A stretch of 64,000 bases of DNA from Elusimicrobiota bacterium (GTDB lineage: Bacteria > Elusimicrobiota > Elusimicrobia > UBA1565 > UBA9628), in assembly GCA_023213235.1 (NCBI GenBank), contig CP096137.1:2978908-3042907 (forward strand). The letters run 5' to 3'. The notes beneath the pieces are model-generated. The model had not been told where the DNA came from. It saw nothing but the letters and a program-made list of their open reading frames with translations, and ran no database searches. This document shows positions 28,443 through 35,476 of this stretch, piece by piece. How positions within the stretch are numbered: position 1 is the first letter of the stretch; each line of letters begins with the position of its first letter. The position numbers and the translations under genes were made by a program.

Positions 28443-29692
28443 CGCGCCAAGGCCAACGCCGCCGCGCCCGTCACGAGCGAGCAGGACAGGACGGCCGCCG
28501 CCGCGAGCCCGAGGCGCGGACGCGCGACGACCGCGGCCAGCACGGTCTTGGCGACGGTGTTGACCGCCGCGGCGAGCAGGATGCCGTTGGCCGCGACGGC
28601 CGGGTCGAGCCCGTTTTTGGCCTGGCGTCCGAGCGTCAGCGTCACCGCGTCGACGTCCATGAGCCCCGCCGTCAGCGCGGTGGCGTAGACGCCGCTCGAG
28701 CCGAAGCGGGCGCTCAAGGCGGCGCTCGCGAGGCCGACCGCGGCGAGCAGGCCGCCGAAGAACAGCGCCGGCCCGAGCTCGAGAGGGTTGCGGAACACCG
28801 GGCTGTCGGCGGGCGCCTTGGCGTCGGCGCCGCGCAGCAGCAGCCACGCTCCGAGCAGGCCGACGGCGCCGGCGACGCCCAGCGGCGCGGCCACGAGACG
28901 AAGAAGAGAGGCGTTCACGGCCGAGACCTCGACGATCAGGCGCGGGAACATCACCGTCGAGGCCAGCACGATCCCCGCCGCGTGCAGGCGCAGCGAGGCG
29001 GGCTGGCGCTTGTCGAGCCGCGCCATCGACAGGGTCACCGCCGTCGACGAGATCAGGCCTCCGAGCAGGCTCGTCGCCGCGATGCCCGCCTTCTCCCCGA
29101 GGAGCTTGACCGACGCGTACCCGGCGAAGGAGATGCCCGCGATGAAAACGATCATCCACCAGATCGAGTACGGGTTGAGCGCCTCGTAGGGGCCGTAGCC
29201 CTGGTCGGGCAGGTTCGGCAGGACCGCGACCGACAGGATCAGGAACTTCAGCGCCGCCTCGAGCTCCGGCCGGCCGAGGCGGTCGAGCCAGCCGTGCAGG
29301 ACGGGCTTGAAGCCGAGCAGCGCGGTCATGACGACGGCGCCGGCCGCCGCCTCCTTCTCGAAGCCGCGCGCCGCGAGCGCGCCGAAGGCGAACGTCGCGA
29401 GCGCGGCGATCTCCGTCGTGAGCCCGAATTGGCCCCGCTTCTCGGCCGACGCGCGGTAGGCGATCGCGAGCAGCAGCGACAGCGAGAAGAACGCCCCGAC
29501 GAGGACGGGCCCGCCGTAGGGACCGGCGAGCTGCCCCCACGCGCCGCCGAGCAGGCCGATGATCGCGAACGTGCGCAGCCCCGCGACGCGCGCCCCGTCG
29601 GCGCGGCGGCGCTCGTTGAAGCCGCGCTCGAGCCCGACGAGCAGGCCGATCGCGAGCGCGAGGCCCAGGCGCATCAGAGGTTGGGCGTCCAT
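28439..29692 (-). CDS. MgtC/SapB-DUF4010 family membrane protein
   Basis: 417 residues, about twelve hydrophobic segments, inner membrane. The N-terminal MgtC-like block reads LGLALAIGLLVGLERGFNER and GLRTFAIIGLLGG, and the longer C-terminal half (GFKPVLHGWL onward, LLGGLISSTAVTLSMARL, GLMDVDAVTLTLG) matches the DUF4010 fusion type, whose substrate is unknown. ATG 29692 is preceded at five bases by TACGCT. An in-frame upstream ATG would place coding sequence over this box and adds an unlikely N-terminus. Convergent overlap with the ceramidase-like gene. Confidence 0.88.
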   Translation of the reverse strand: MDAQPLMRLGLALAIGLLVGLERGFNERRRADGARVAGLRTFAIIGLLGGAWGQLAGPYGGPVLVGAFFSLSLLLAIAYRASAEKRGQFGLTTEIAALATFAFGALAARGFEKEAAAGAVVMTALLGFKPVLHGWLDRLGRPELEAALKFLILSVAVLPNLPDQGYGPYEALNPYSIWWMIVFIAGISFAGYASVKLLGEKAGIAATSLLGGLISSTAVTLSMARLDKRQPASLRLHAAGIVLASTVMFPRLIVEVSAVNASLLRLVAAPLGVAGAVGLLGAWLLLRGADAKAPADSPVFRNPLELGPALFFGGLLAAVGLASAALSARFGSSGVYATALTAGLMDVDAVTLTLGRQAKNGLDPAVAANGILLAAAVNTVAKTVLAAVVARPRLGLAAAAVLSCSLVTGAAALALAR

Positions 29693-29797
29693 GACACAGC
29701 GTATCATTCGCCGGCGGCGTCGTGATTGAGGGAACGTCCCGAAATCGTCACCTCCCCGCCACGGCGCCGGGGGCCCCGGCGGAGCTATTCTTTCTCC

Positions 29798-29953
29798 ATG
29801 AAGAAAAACAAGAAGACGCGTCCCGTGTCCCGCCGGACGAGCCCTCTTCGCGGCGGCCGCCCTTTGACGATCGTCGGCTTCCCCGAGCTTCACTGGACGA
29901 TCCCTCCTCGTTTGGGGCCGTCCTGGACCTCGCGCCACGGAACGACGCGCTGA
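29798..29953 (+). CDS. Small basic protein, tentative
   Basis: 51 residues starting MKKNKKTRPVSRRTS. The only support is its start signal: a TATTCT box (29786-29791) ends exactly six bases before the ATG, the same geometry as many other genes here. No family is recognised and the 3' half could be out of frame given the error pattern of this window. Without it, 29693-29978 is empty. Confidence 0.35.
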   Translation: MKKNKKTRPVSRRTSPLRGGRPLTIVGFPELHWTIPPRLGPSWTSRHGTTR

Positions 29954-29978
29954 CGCGGCGCCGTGCTAGAATGGGCTC

Positions 29979-30764
29979 ATGAACCGAGCCCTTCTTTGCG
30001 CCGTCCTGCTGTCCGGCTCCGCGTGCGCGCACGCCGCCGGGATCCGCCTGACCGACGCCGAGGCCGAGGCCGTCGGCCGCAAGATCTGGCACAACGAGAG
30101 CCGCGGCTCGATCGACGGCCTCACGCACTGGAACAAGGGCGAGGACTTCGCCTCGCTCGGCATCGGCCACTTCATCTGGTACAAGGCGGGCCAGGCGGGC
30201 CCCTTCACCGAGAGCTTCCCCGGCCTGCTCGACGCGCTCGCCGCCTCCGGCCGGACCTTGCCGGCCTGGCTCCAGGGCCGCCCGCCCTGCCCGTGGCCCG
30301 ACCGCGACGCGTTCTTCGCCGACTTCCGGGGCCCGCGCATGACGGAGCTGCGCGGCCTGCTCGAGACCTCGATCGGCGTCCAGGCGCGCTACGCCGCCGA
30401 CCGCGTCGAGGCGGCCCTGCCGAAGATTCTCGCCGCCGCGCCCGCCTCCGAGCGCCCGGCGCTTCAGGCCCGCTTCGACCGCGTCGCCTCCGTCGCCAAC
30501 GGCGTCTACGCGCTGATGGACTACGTGAACTTCAAGGGCGAGGGCGTCAATCCCAGCGAGCGCTACGCCGGGGAGGGTTGGGGCCTGCTCCAAGTCCTGC
30601 AGGGCATGGCCGACGCGCCCGCCGGGCAGAAGTCCGTCGAGGCGTTCGCCAAGTCCGCCGACGCCGCGCTCACGCGCCGGGTCGCCAACAGCCCGCCCGC
30701 CCGCGACGAGGCGCGCTGGCTTCCGGGCTGGCGCAAGCGCCTGCTCACCTACCTCGAGCCGTAG
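29979..30764 (+). CDS. Exported conserved protein of unknown function (SLGIGHFIW family)
   Basis: 261 residues, signal peptide (1-19, ACAHA). The mature start KIWHNESRGSIDGLTHWNKG followed by EDFASLGIGHFIWYKAG and FTESFPGLLDAL is a pattern I recall from uncharacterised secreted proteins of Gram-negative bacteria. The Glu in HNESRG followed by a GIGHF segment recalls lysozyme-like active sites, so a peptidoglycan-acting role is possible but unproven. TAGAAT (29967-29972) ends six bases before ATG 29979. It is convergent with a small membrane gene eleven bases beyond its stop. Confidence 0.75.
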   Translation: MNRALLCAVLLSGSACAHAAGIRLTDAEAEAVGRKIWHNESRGSIDGLTHWNKGEDFASLGIGHFIWYKAGQAGPFTESFPGLLDALAASGRTLPAWLQGRPPCPWPDRDAFFADFRGPRMTELRGLLETSIGVQARYAADRVEAALPKILAAAPASERPALQARFDRVASVANGVYALMDYVNFKGEGVNPSERYAGEGWGLLQVLQGMADAPAGQKSVEAFAKSADAALTRRVANSPPARDEARWLPGWRKRLLTYLEP

Positions 30765-30774
30765 CCGCGGCCCG

Positions 30775-30972
30775 CTAGAACAGCAGGATGCTGGCGAAGG
30801 TCAGCGCGGCGCCGATCGCGATCTTGTTGAGGTCCCCGGCCTTGCGTCCGTAGCCGAGGAACAGCATCCCCGCCAGGCCCATCGCCGCGCTCCCGGCCGT
30901 CTTCCAGACCGTCGACGCGCCGACCGTGATCACCGGCAGGCCGCCGCCGGCGAGCTGGGAAGGCAGGTCCAC
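30775..30972 (-). CDS. Small two-helix membrane protein
   Basis: 65 residues from GTG 30972, which overlaps the stop TAG of the ClpP-like gene by one base. Two hydrophobic segments (AAMGLAGMLFLGYG and IAIGAALTFASILLF) are separated by a short basic loop. No family recognised. The overlap implies translational coupling, and the pair suggests a membrane partner for the protease-like protein. Confidence 0.6.
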   Translation of the reverse strand: MDLPSQLAGGGLPVITVGASTVWKTAGSAAMGLAGMLFLGYGRKAGDLNKIAIGAALTFASILLF

Positions 30973-32453
30973 TACCTGTAGTAACCGTCGCGGCTGTACA
31001 GGAAGTAGGCGTCGGAGTGCTGGAGCTTCGGCAGGCGCACGTAGCGCTCGCCCTTCGCGTCGGACTCCTCGGCCAGGCCGAAGGCGAGCTTGGGCTTCTC
31101 GTCGTCCTTGGAGCCCGGCTCCTTGAGCATGCCGGTCTCCTTGATCTCGTGGACGATATGGTCGATCCACTTGAGCCGGACGGCCTCGTCCGCGAACTCC
31201 TCCCAGTCTCCGTCGACGTTGCGCTCGTACATGCGCGCGGTGAACTTCTCCATGCTCGTGCCCATCTTCCGCGCGATCGGGTCGCGCAGGCGGCGGTCCC
31301 ACTCCTTGACGACGTCGAGCTGCTGCTTCTGCTGGGTCGGATTGCCGAACACCACGCTCCAGATCTGGTGGTGGAGGATGACGGCGTTCGGATACGCGTA
31401 GGAGCGCGGCGCGAGCGTCGCGATCGTCGCGGCCATGCTCGCCGCGTAGGACTTCACGACGACGTGCACGGGCGCCTTGCTGGCCTGCATCGCCTTGAGG
31501 ATGCGGTAGCCCTCCATGACCGACCCGCCGGGACTGCGGTCGATGACGAGGAAGATCGGGTACTCCTCGGACTTGTTGTTGAAGTAGTGGATGCGCTCGG
31601 TGATGAAGTCCGCCGCGCCGTAGACGATCGGCCCCTCGAGCGGGATGCGGCGGTCGGTGATCGTCAGCACGCCGTTCTTGAACGGCTCCTTGAGGTACTC
31701 GGGCTCGCGGTCGGCGGCCTTCTTCCACTCGTCCTTCTTGCCGCGCAGCTCGAGGTCGGCCTTGATCGCGACCGTCTTGTGGTCGGCGAGCTCGCTTTCC
31801 TGGCGCAGCTTGCGGCTCTGGAAGTCGAGCTCGGCGACGGCGACGTCCTTCTTGAGCTTGTCGGCGTCGAAGCGGATCGTCTCCGCGACGACCTTCTCGC
31901 GCGAGAGCTCGTTCTCGAGGCGCGCCTTGTCGCGCTGCCAGCGCAGGGACGCGACGGCCTGGGCGGCGCGCTCGTCCTCCATCTGCCCCTTGATCTGCAG
32001 CTTCTTCTGCTCGTGCTCGAGCGGCGCGAGCTCGGCGCGGAGCTTCTCGGCCAGCAGCGTGTTCCTGATCACCATCTCGTCGCGCTCCTCGGTCAGCGAG
32101 CGTACGCGGCCGACGTACTCCTGCTGCTTGATGCCGTTGATCGTCGTGATCTTGTCGAGCTGGAGACGCTCCTCGGTCGGGGCGCCGGGGATCGCCGGGA
32201 GCATGGGGCTCGAGCCGCCTCCGGTCACGACGACCGACGGCGCGGCCTCGCCCGCGGGCGCGGCGGGCGCGGACGCCGCGGCGACGGCCGTGCCGGCGGC
32301 GGGGTCGACCGAGACGGGCTTCGCGGGCTCGGCGAGCTTCCTGGCCTTGGAGCCCTTCGACGTCTTGAGGGTCTCCGCGAGCGGCACGGCGACCTGGGCG
32401 TTGAGCGGCGCGGCGATCAGCAGGGCGGCGAGGGCGGGGCGGACGAAATTCAT
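30972..32453 (-). CDS. Exported ClpP-like serine protease with coiled coil
   Basis: 493 residues. Signal peptide (1-20), Pro/Ala stretch to about 85, a long charged coiled coil (about 100-230), then a ClpP/crotonase fold: IDRSPGGSVMEGYRILKAMQ, the nucleophile region VVKSYAASMAATIATLA and the His in AVILHHQIW. These match the ClpP layout (GG turn, Ser in SxxxA, His in HxxQ). ClpP is normally cytoplasmic with an AAA partner; this version appears exported and tethered through a coiled coil, closer to SppA/NfeD-like membrane proteases in setting. AGGAG precedes ATG 32453 by ten bases, with TATCCT further upstream. Confidence 0.82.
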   Translation of the reverse strand: MNFVRPALAALLIAAPLNAQVAVPLAETLKTSKGSKARKLAEPAKPVSVDPAAGTAVAAASAPAAPAGEAAPSVVVTGGGSSPMLPAIPGAPTEERLQLDKITTINGIKQQEYVGRVRSLTEERDEMVIRNTLLAEKLRAELAPLEHEQKKLQIKGQMEDERAAQAVASLRWQRDKARLENELSREKVVAETIRFDADKLKKDVAVAELDFQSRKLRQESELADHKTVAIKADLELRGKKDEWKKAADREPEYLKEPFKNGVLTITDRRIPLEGPIVYGAADFITERIHYFNNKSEEYPIFLVIDRSPGGSVMEGYRILKAMQASKAPVHVVVKSYAASMAATIATLAPRSYAYPNAVILHHQIWSVVFGNPTQQKQQLDVVKEWDRRLRDPIARKMGTSMEKFTARMYERNVDGDWEEFADEAVRLKWIDHIVHEIKETGMLKEPGSKDDEKPKLAFGLAEESDAKGERYVRLPKLQHSDAYFLYSRDGYYR

Positions 32454-32518
32454 GGGCGGGGTTCTCCTGGCGGGCCCCCTAAGGATAGAGGGCGCGCCGG
32501 TCCCGCGCAAGGCCTTCT

Positions 32519-33334
32519 TTAGGCGTGCTCGCGGATGAGGTGCGCGGCGTAGGCGCCGAGCGGCAGCAGGACGGCGAGCAGGAGCAGCGCGTGCGGCCCG
32601 CCGAAGGTGATCGACGGGTAGTGGTTGGAGAGCATCAGGAACAGCAGCGGCATCGACATCAAGGTGTTGTGCTTCGAGCAGCGCTTGGCCTCGAGCGCCA
32701 GCTCCGGGCGCGGCTCGCCGTTGGCCTCGGAGATCGCCATGATCTTCTTCTGGTTCGGGATGATCGTCATCCAGACGTTGGTCATCATGACCGTGCCCAT
32801 CATCGCGCCGACGTGCAGATAGGCGGCGCGGTCGCTGAGGCAGCGGAGCAGGACCGCGCCCGCGGCGACGAGGAACAGGTACCAGGCGACGCCGACCGCG
32901 GCCTCGGAGCGGCCCAGCGGCGACTTCGAGATCAGCCGGTACCCGGCGACCGCGCTCACGAGAGCGCCGGCCGAGACGAGGACTCCCTTCCACCGCGGCA
33001 GCTCGGAGCCGTAGTCGAGCAAGGGCGCGCCCATCCAGTACATGAGGGACAGCAGCAAAAAGCCGGACAGCCAGGTCAGCATCGCCTCCCATTTGAACCA
33101 GTGCAGGACGCGCGGCATGATCTCCGGCCACTTCTGCTTCTCGACGAGGTAGAAGCCGCCGCCGTGCACCATCCACAGCTCGCCGGAGATGTTCGGCTTC
33201 GCCGCGGCGTCGCGCGGCGGCTCGAAGGCCTTCTCCATCCAGTTGAACAGGTAGGTCTGGCCGATCCACATGATCCCGGTGATCGCGTGCATCCAGCGCA
33301 GCAGGAGGCTCAGCCACTCGTGAAGGTCGCTCAT
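32519..33334 (-). CDS. PuuD-like (urate oxidase N-terminal type) membrane protein
   Basis: 271 residues, about seven transmembrane helices. It begins LLLRWMHAITGIMWIGQTYLF and contains ELWMVHGGGFYLVEKQKW, WEAMLTWLSGF and SKHNTLMSMPLLFLMLSNHY; the spaced intramembrane histidines and these phrases match the N-terminal membrane domain of PuuD urate hydroxylase. In proteobacterial PuuD a cytochrome c follows in the same chain; here it is a separate gene directly upstream, with stop and start abutting. Substrate is uncertain because no purine genes are nearby. ATG 33334, coupled translation. Confidence 0.8.
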   Translation of the reverse strand: MSDLHEWLSLLLRWMHAITGIMWIGQTYLFNWMEKAFEPPRDAAAKPNISGELWMVHGGGFYLVEKQKWPEIMPRVLHWFKWEAMLTWLSGFLLLSLMYWMGAPLLDYGSELPRWKGVLVSAGALVSAVAGYRLISKSPLGRSEAAVGVAWYLFLVAAGAVLLRCLSDRAAYLHVGAMMGTVMMTNVWMTIIPNQKKIMAISEANGEPRPELALEAKRCSKHNTLMSMPLLFLMLSNHYPSITFGGPHALLLLAVLLPLGAYAAHLIREHA

Positions 33335-33972
33335 TTAGAAGTCATCCTTGGGGTCGCCGTCTTTGGGGCCGGGCTTGGAGAGGGTGAGAAGATACTCGGA
33401 GAGCGCGTCGAGCTCCGAGTCCGACAGGACGCCGGCCCAGCCCGGCATATCGACGTCGGCCGTCATGCCCGGCTCGGGGTCGGCCGTCGCTCCGCGTTTG
33501 AGCTTGCTGATGAGCTCGTCCTTCTTATAGGTCGACATCAGCGGGCCGAGAGCGGGAATCATGCCGCCGCGTCCGCCCGGGTTCGGATGCCCGCCGATTC
33601 CGGCGGGACCGTGGCAGGCGACGCAGCCCGCCTTCACGTAGATCTCACGCCCGTTCTTCCACGGACGGACGCTTCCCCACGCCTGCCCCTTCTGCGCGGA
33701 CAGGAAATCCGCGAGCGCGGCGCGGTCGGAGGCGTGAAGGCCCTGCTCCGGCATCTTCGTGTCGTGCTTGTAGGCGCGCGGGCTCGCGAGCCACTTGTCG
33801 AGCCACGCCTTCGGGCGGCGATGGCCGACCAAAGTCAGGTCGGGCCCGGAATTTCCCCGCGCTCGCCGATCGTGTGGCAGGAGCGGCAGCCGTGCGCGTC
33901 GAAAAGACGCGAAGGCTCGGAGGCGGCCGCGGAGGACGCGGCCGCGAGAGCGAGCACGAGAACGAATCGCAT
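33335..33972 (-). CDS. Exported diheme cytochrome c (one frame break)
   Basis: About 212 residues: signal peptide (MRFVLVLALAAASSAAA), a first CxxCH in DAHGCRSCHTIG, and a second in KAGCVACHGPAG, each followed by a Met-containing stretch (HDTKMPEQG, VDMPGWAG) that can supply the axial ligand. The frame breaks at the C4 run 33855-33858; one extra base gives GERGGNSGPDLT. TAAAAT (33979-33984) ends six bases before ATG 33972 and there is no Shine-Dalgarno. It probably passes electrons from the adjacent PuuD-like membrane protein. Confidence 0.85.
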
Positions 33973-34020
33973 GGCGCCATTTTAACATTAAAAATTAGCT
34001 TTATTTTTAAAGCACTATTC

Positions 34021-34038
34021 ACATCTCGCGCGAGATGT
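34021..34038. promoter_or_regulatory. 18-bp perfect palindrome, candidate operator
   Basis: ACATCTCGCGCGAGATGT reads the same on both strands. It lies in the AT-rich 156-bp gap between the divergent cytochrome and Cys-repeat genes, 37 bases before the latter's -10 box and 55 upstream of the cytochrome start. No U-run follows, so it is not a terminator. A second hairpin (GCTTTA/TAAAGC, 33998-34013) lies beside it. Confidence 0.55.
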
Positions 34039-34128
34039 AAATTAGTCAATGAAAAGCGTCCGAATTCAGATCGCTCGATTCGTCGAAATCTGTATACTCG
34101 GCGAGACGCAGACGCGCGGAGGAAACAG

Positions 34129-34986
34129 ATGAAGACCTTGGTCCTCGTTCTGACTTTGACGCCGTTCGCCGCGAGCGCCGCGCCCGGCCCGATCGACTGC
34201 TACGCGGCGGCCAAGCCGCTGACGAGCTATCCGCCGCTGCTGTGCGCGGGCGCCGCCGACGCCGCGCCCGCCGCGTGCTTCCCCGAGGCCAAGCGCCTGA
34301 CGACGACCGAGTACCCGGCCCTGCTGTGCTCGGGCGCGAAGTCCGACGCGCCGGTCGCCTGCTGGAAGGCGTCCGAGAAGCTGACCAACTTCCCCGCTTT
34401 GCTGTGCGCGGGCGCCGAGTCCGACGCGCCGGTCTCCTGCTTCAACGCCGCGCAGGCCGTCACCGGGTATCCGGCGCTGCTGTGCTCCGGCGCCAAGTCG
34501 AACGCCCCGCTGTCCTGCTTCAAGAAGGCCGAGAGCCTGACGCGCGCCGCGGCGCTTTTGTGCTCGGGCGCCGAGAGCGACGCCCCCGCCGACTGCTACA
34601 AGGCGGCGCAGGGCGTGACCGACTACCCGGCGCTGCTGTGCTCGGGCGCGGAGTCCGCCGCGCCCGTCGAGTGCTTCAAGGCCGCCAAGCCGCTGACGCG
34701 CTTCCCCGCGCTGCTGTGCTCGGGCGCCAAGGACGCCTCGCCCGTCGACTGCCTGAAGGCGTCGAAGGGCGTCACCGACAATCCCGACCTGCTGTGCTCG
34801 CCGAACGGCGCGCTCAAGCTCGCGACGCGCGAGGACGTGCACTCGTCCTGGAATCTGCCGTACCCGTACCGGTTCCCCCATCCGTACCCGCTGCGCTACC
34901 CGTTCCCGGACCCGAAACGCGACCCGAGCCAGCCGCCGCCCGCGTCGACGCCGCCGAACGCCGCCGCCCTGTTCGCCGGGTTCTAG
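34129..34986 (+). CDS. Exported protein of eight tandem two-cysteine repeats
   Basis: 285 residues. Signal peptide (1-17, AASA), then eight repeats of about 26 residues following C-[FYW]-x-A-x-x-x-[LV]-T-x-[YF]-P-A-L-L-C-[SA]-G-A, each with one Cys near the start and one after PALL. It ends in a Tyr/Pro-rich tail (PYPYRFPHPYPLRYPF). Sixteen evenly spaced cysteines in an exported protein suggest a disulfide-stabilised rod or solenoid; no known family comes to mind. GGAGGA precedes ATG 34129 with good spacing, and TATACT lies at 34093-34098, giving a normal leader, unlike many neighbours. Confidence 0.85.
   Translation: MKTLVLVLTLTPFAASAAPGPIDCYAAAKPLTSYPPLLCAGAADAAPAACFPEAKRLTTTEYPALLCSGAKSDAPVACWKASEKLTNFPALLCAGAESDAPVSCFNAAQAVTGYPALLCSGAKSNAPLSCFKKAESLTRAAALLCSGAESDAPADCYKAAQGVTDYPALLCSGAESAAPVECFKAAKPLTRFPALLCSGAKDASPVDCLKASKGVTDNPDLLCSPNGALKLATREDVHSSWNLPYPYRFPHPYPLRYPFPDPKRDPSQPPPASTPPNAAALFAGF
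34195..34824 (+). repeat. Eight in-frame 78-bp coding repeats
   Basis: Period 26 codons, one unit extended by two codons (unit 2, TTTEYP). Units differ mostly at third positions and at a few surface-type residues, so the repeat is old rather than a recent expansion. The last unit has lost the GAKSDAPV end. Confidence 0.85.
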
Positions 34987-34987
34987 C

Positions 34988-35476
34988 CTGGACACGCCGG
35001 TCCTCGAGACGCCCCGCCTTCGCCTGCGTCCCTACGCGGAGGGCGACCGCGCGTTTTCCGTCGCCTTCCTCGGCGACGCCGAGGTGTTCAAGCACGCGGC
35101 GGGCGGGCACCTCTCCCCGGAGCGCGCCTCCGCGCTGTTCGACAAGATCGCTCCCATCTACCGCGAGGGACGCTTCGCGATCTGGCTCGTCGAGGAAGGC
35201 GGCCGCCCCGTCGGCCACGCCGAGCTCAAGCCGCGCGCCGGCGAGGAAGGCCTCGAGCTCGTCTACTTCCTCGCGCGCGAGGCGCAGGGTCGCGGCCTCG
35301 GGACCGAGCTCGTGGGCGCGCTCGTCCGCCACGGGCTCACGGAGACGAAGCGTCTGCTGGCGACCGTCCACCCCGACAACGCGCGCTCCGTGAAGGTGCT
35401 CGAGAAGGCGGGCTTCGCGTTCCTGCGCCGCGAGGAGCACGAGGACGGCGCGACGCTCTACTTCGAGCGGCGCTGA
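34988..35476 (+). CDS. GNAT family N-acetyltransferase, uncertain start
   Basis: About 162 residues with the RimJ-type opening LETPRLRLRPYAEGD, the acetyl-CoA loop REAQGRGLGTELVGALVRHG and the terminal VHPDNARSVKVLEKAGF. It transfers acetyl from acetyl-CoA to an amine; target unknown. The first conventional start is ATG 35084, which would delete the N-terminal strand. The conserved opening requires a start near CTG 34988, two bases after the Cys-repeat stop, where ATG would be expected. Either a rare CTG start or a base error explains this. The 3' end overlaps the convergent debranching gene by 19 bases. Confidence 0.8.
   Translation: MDTPVLETPRLRLRPYAEGDRAFSVAFLGDAEVFKHAAGGHLSPERASALFDKIAPIYREGRFAIWLVEEGGRPVGHAELKPRAGEEGLELVYFLAREAQGRGLGTELVGALVRHGLTETKRLLATVHPDNARSVKVLEKAGFAFLRREEHEDGATLYFERR

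Noticed and set aside
34195..34824. CRISPR-like array because of the 78-bp period
   Set aside because: Repeats are in frame, diverged at third positions and have no spacers; they encode protein repeats.
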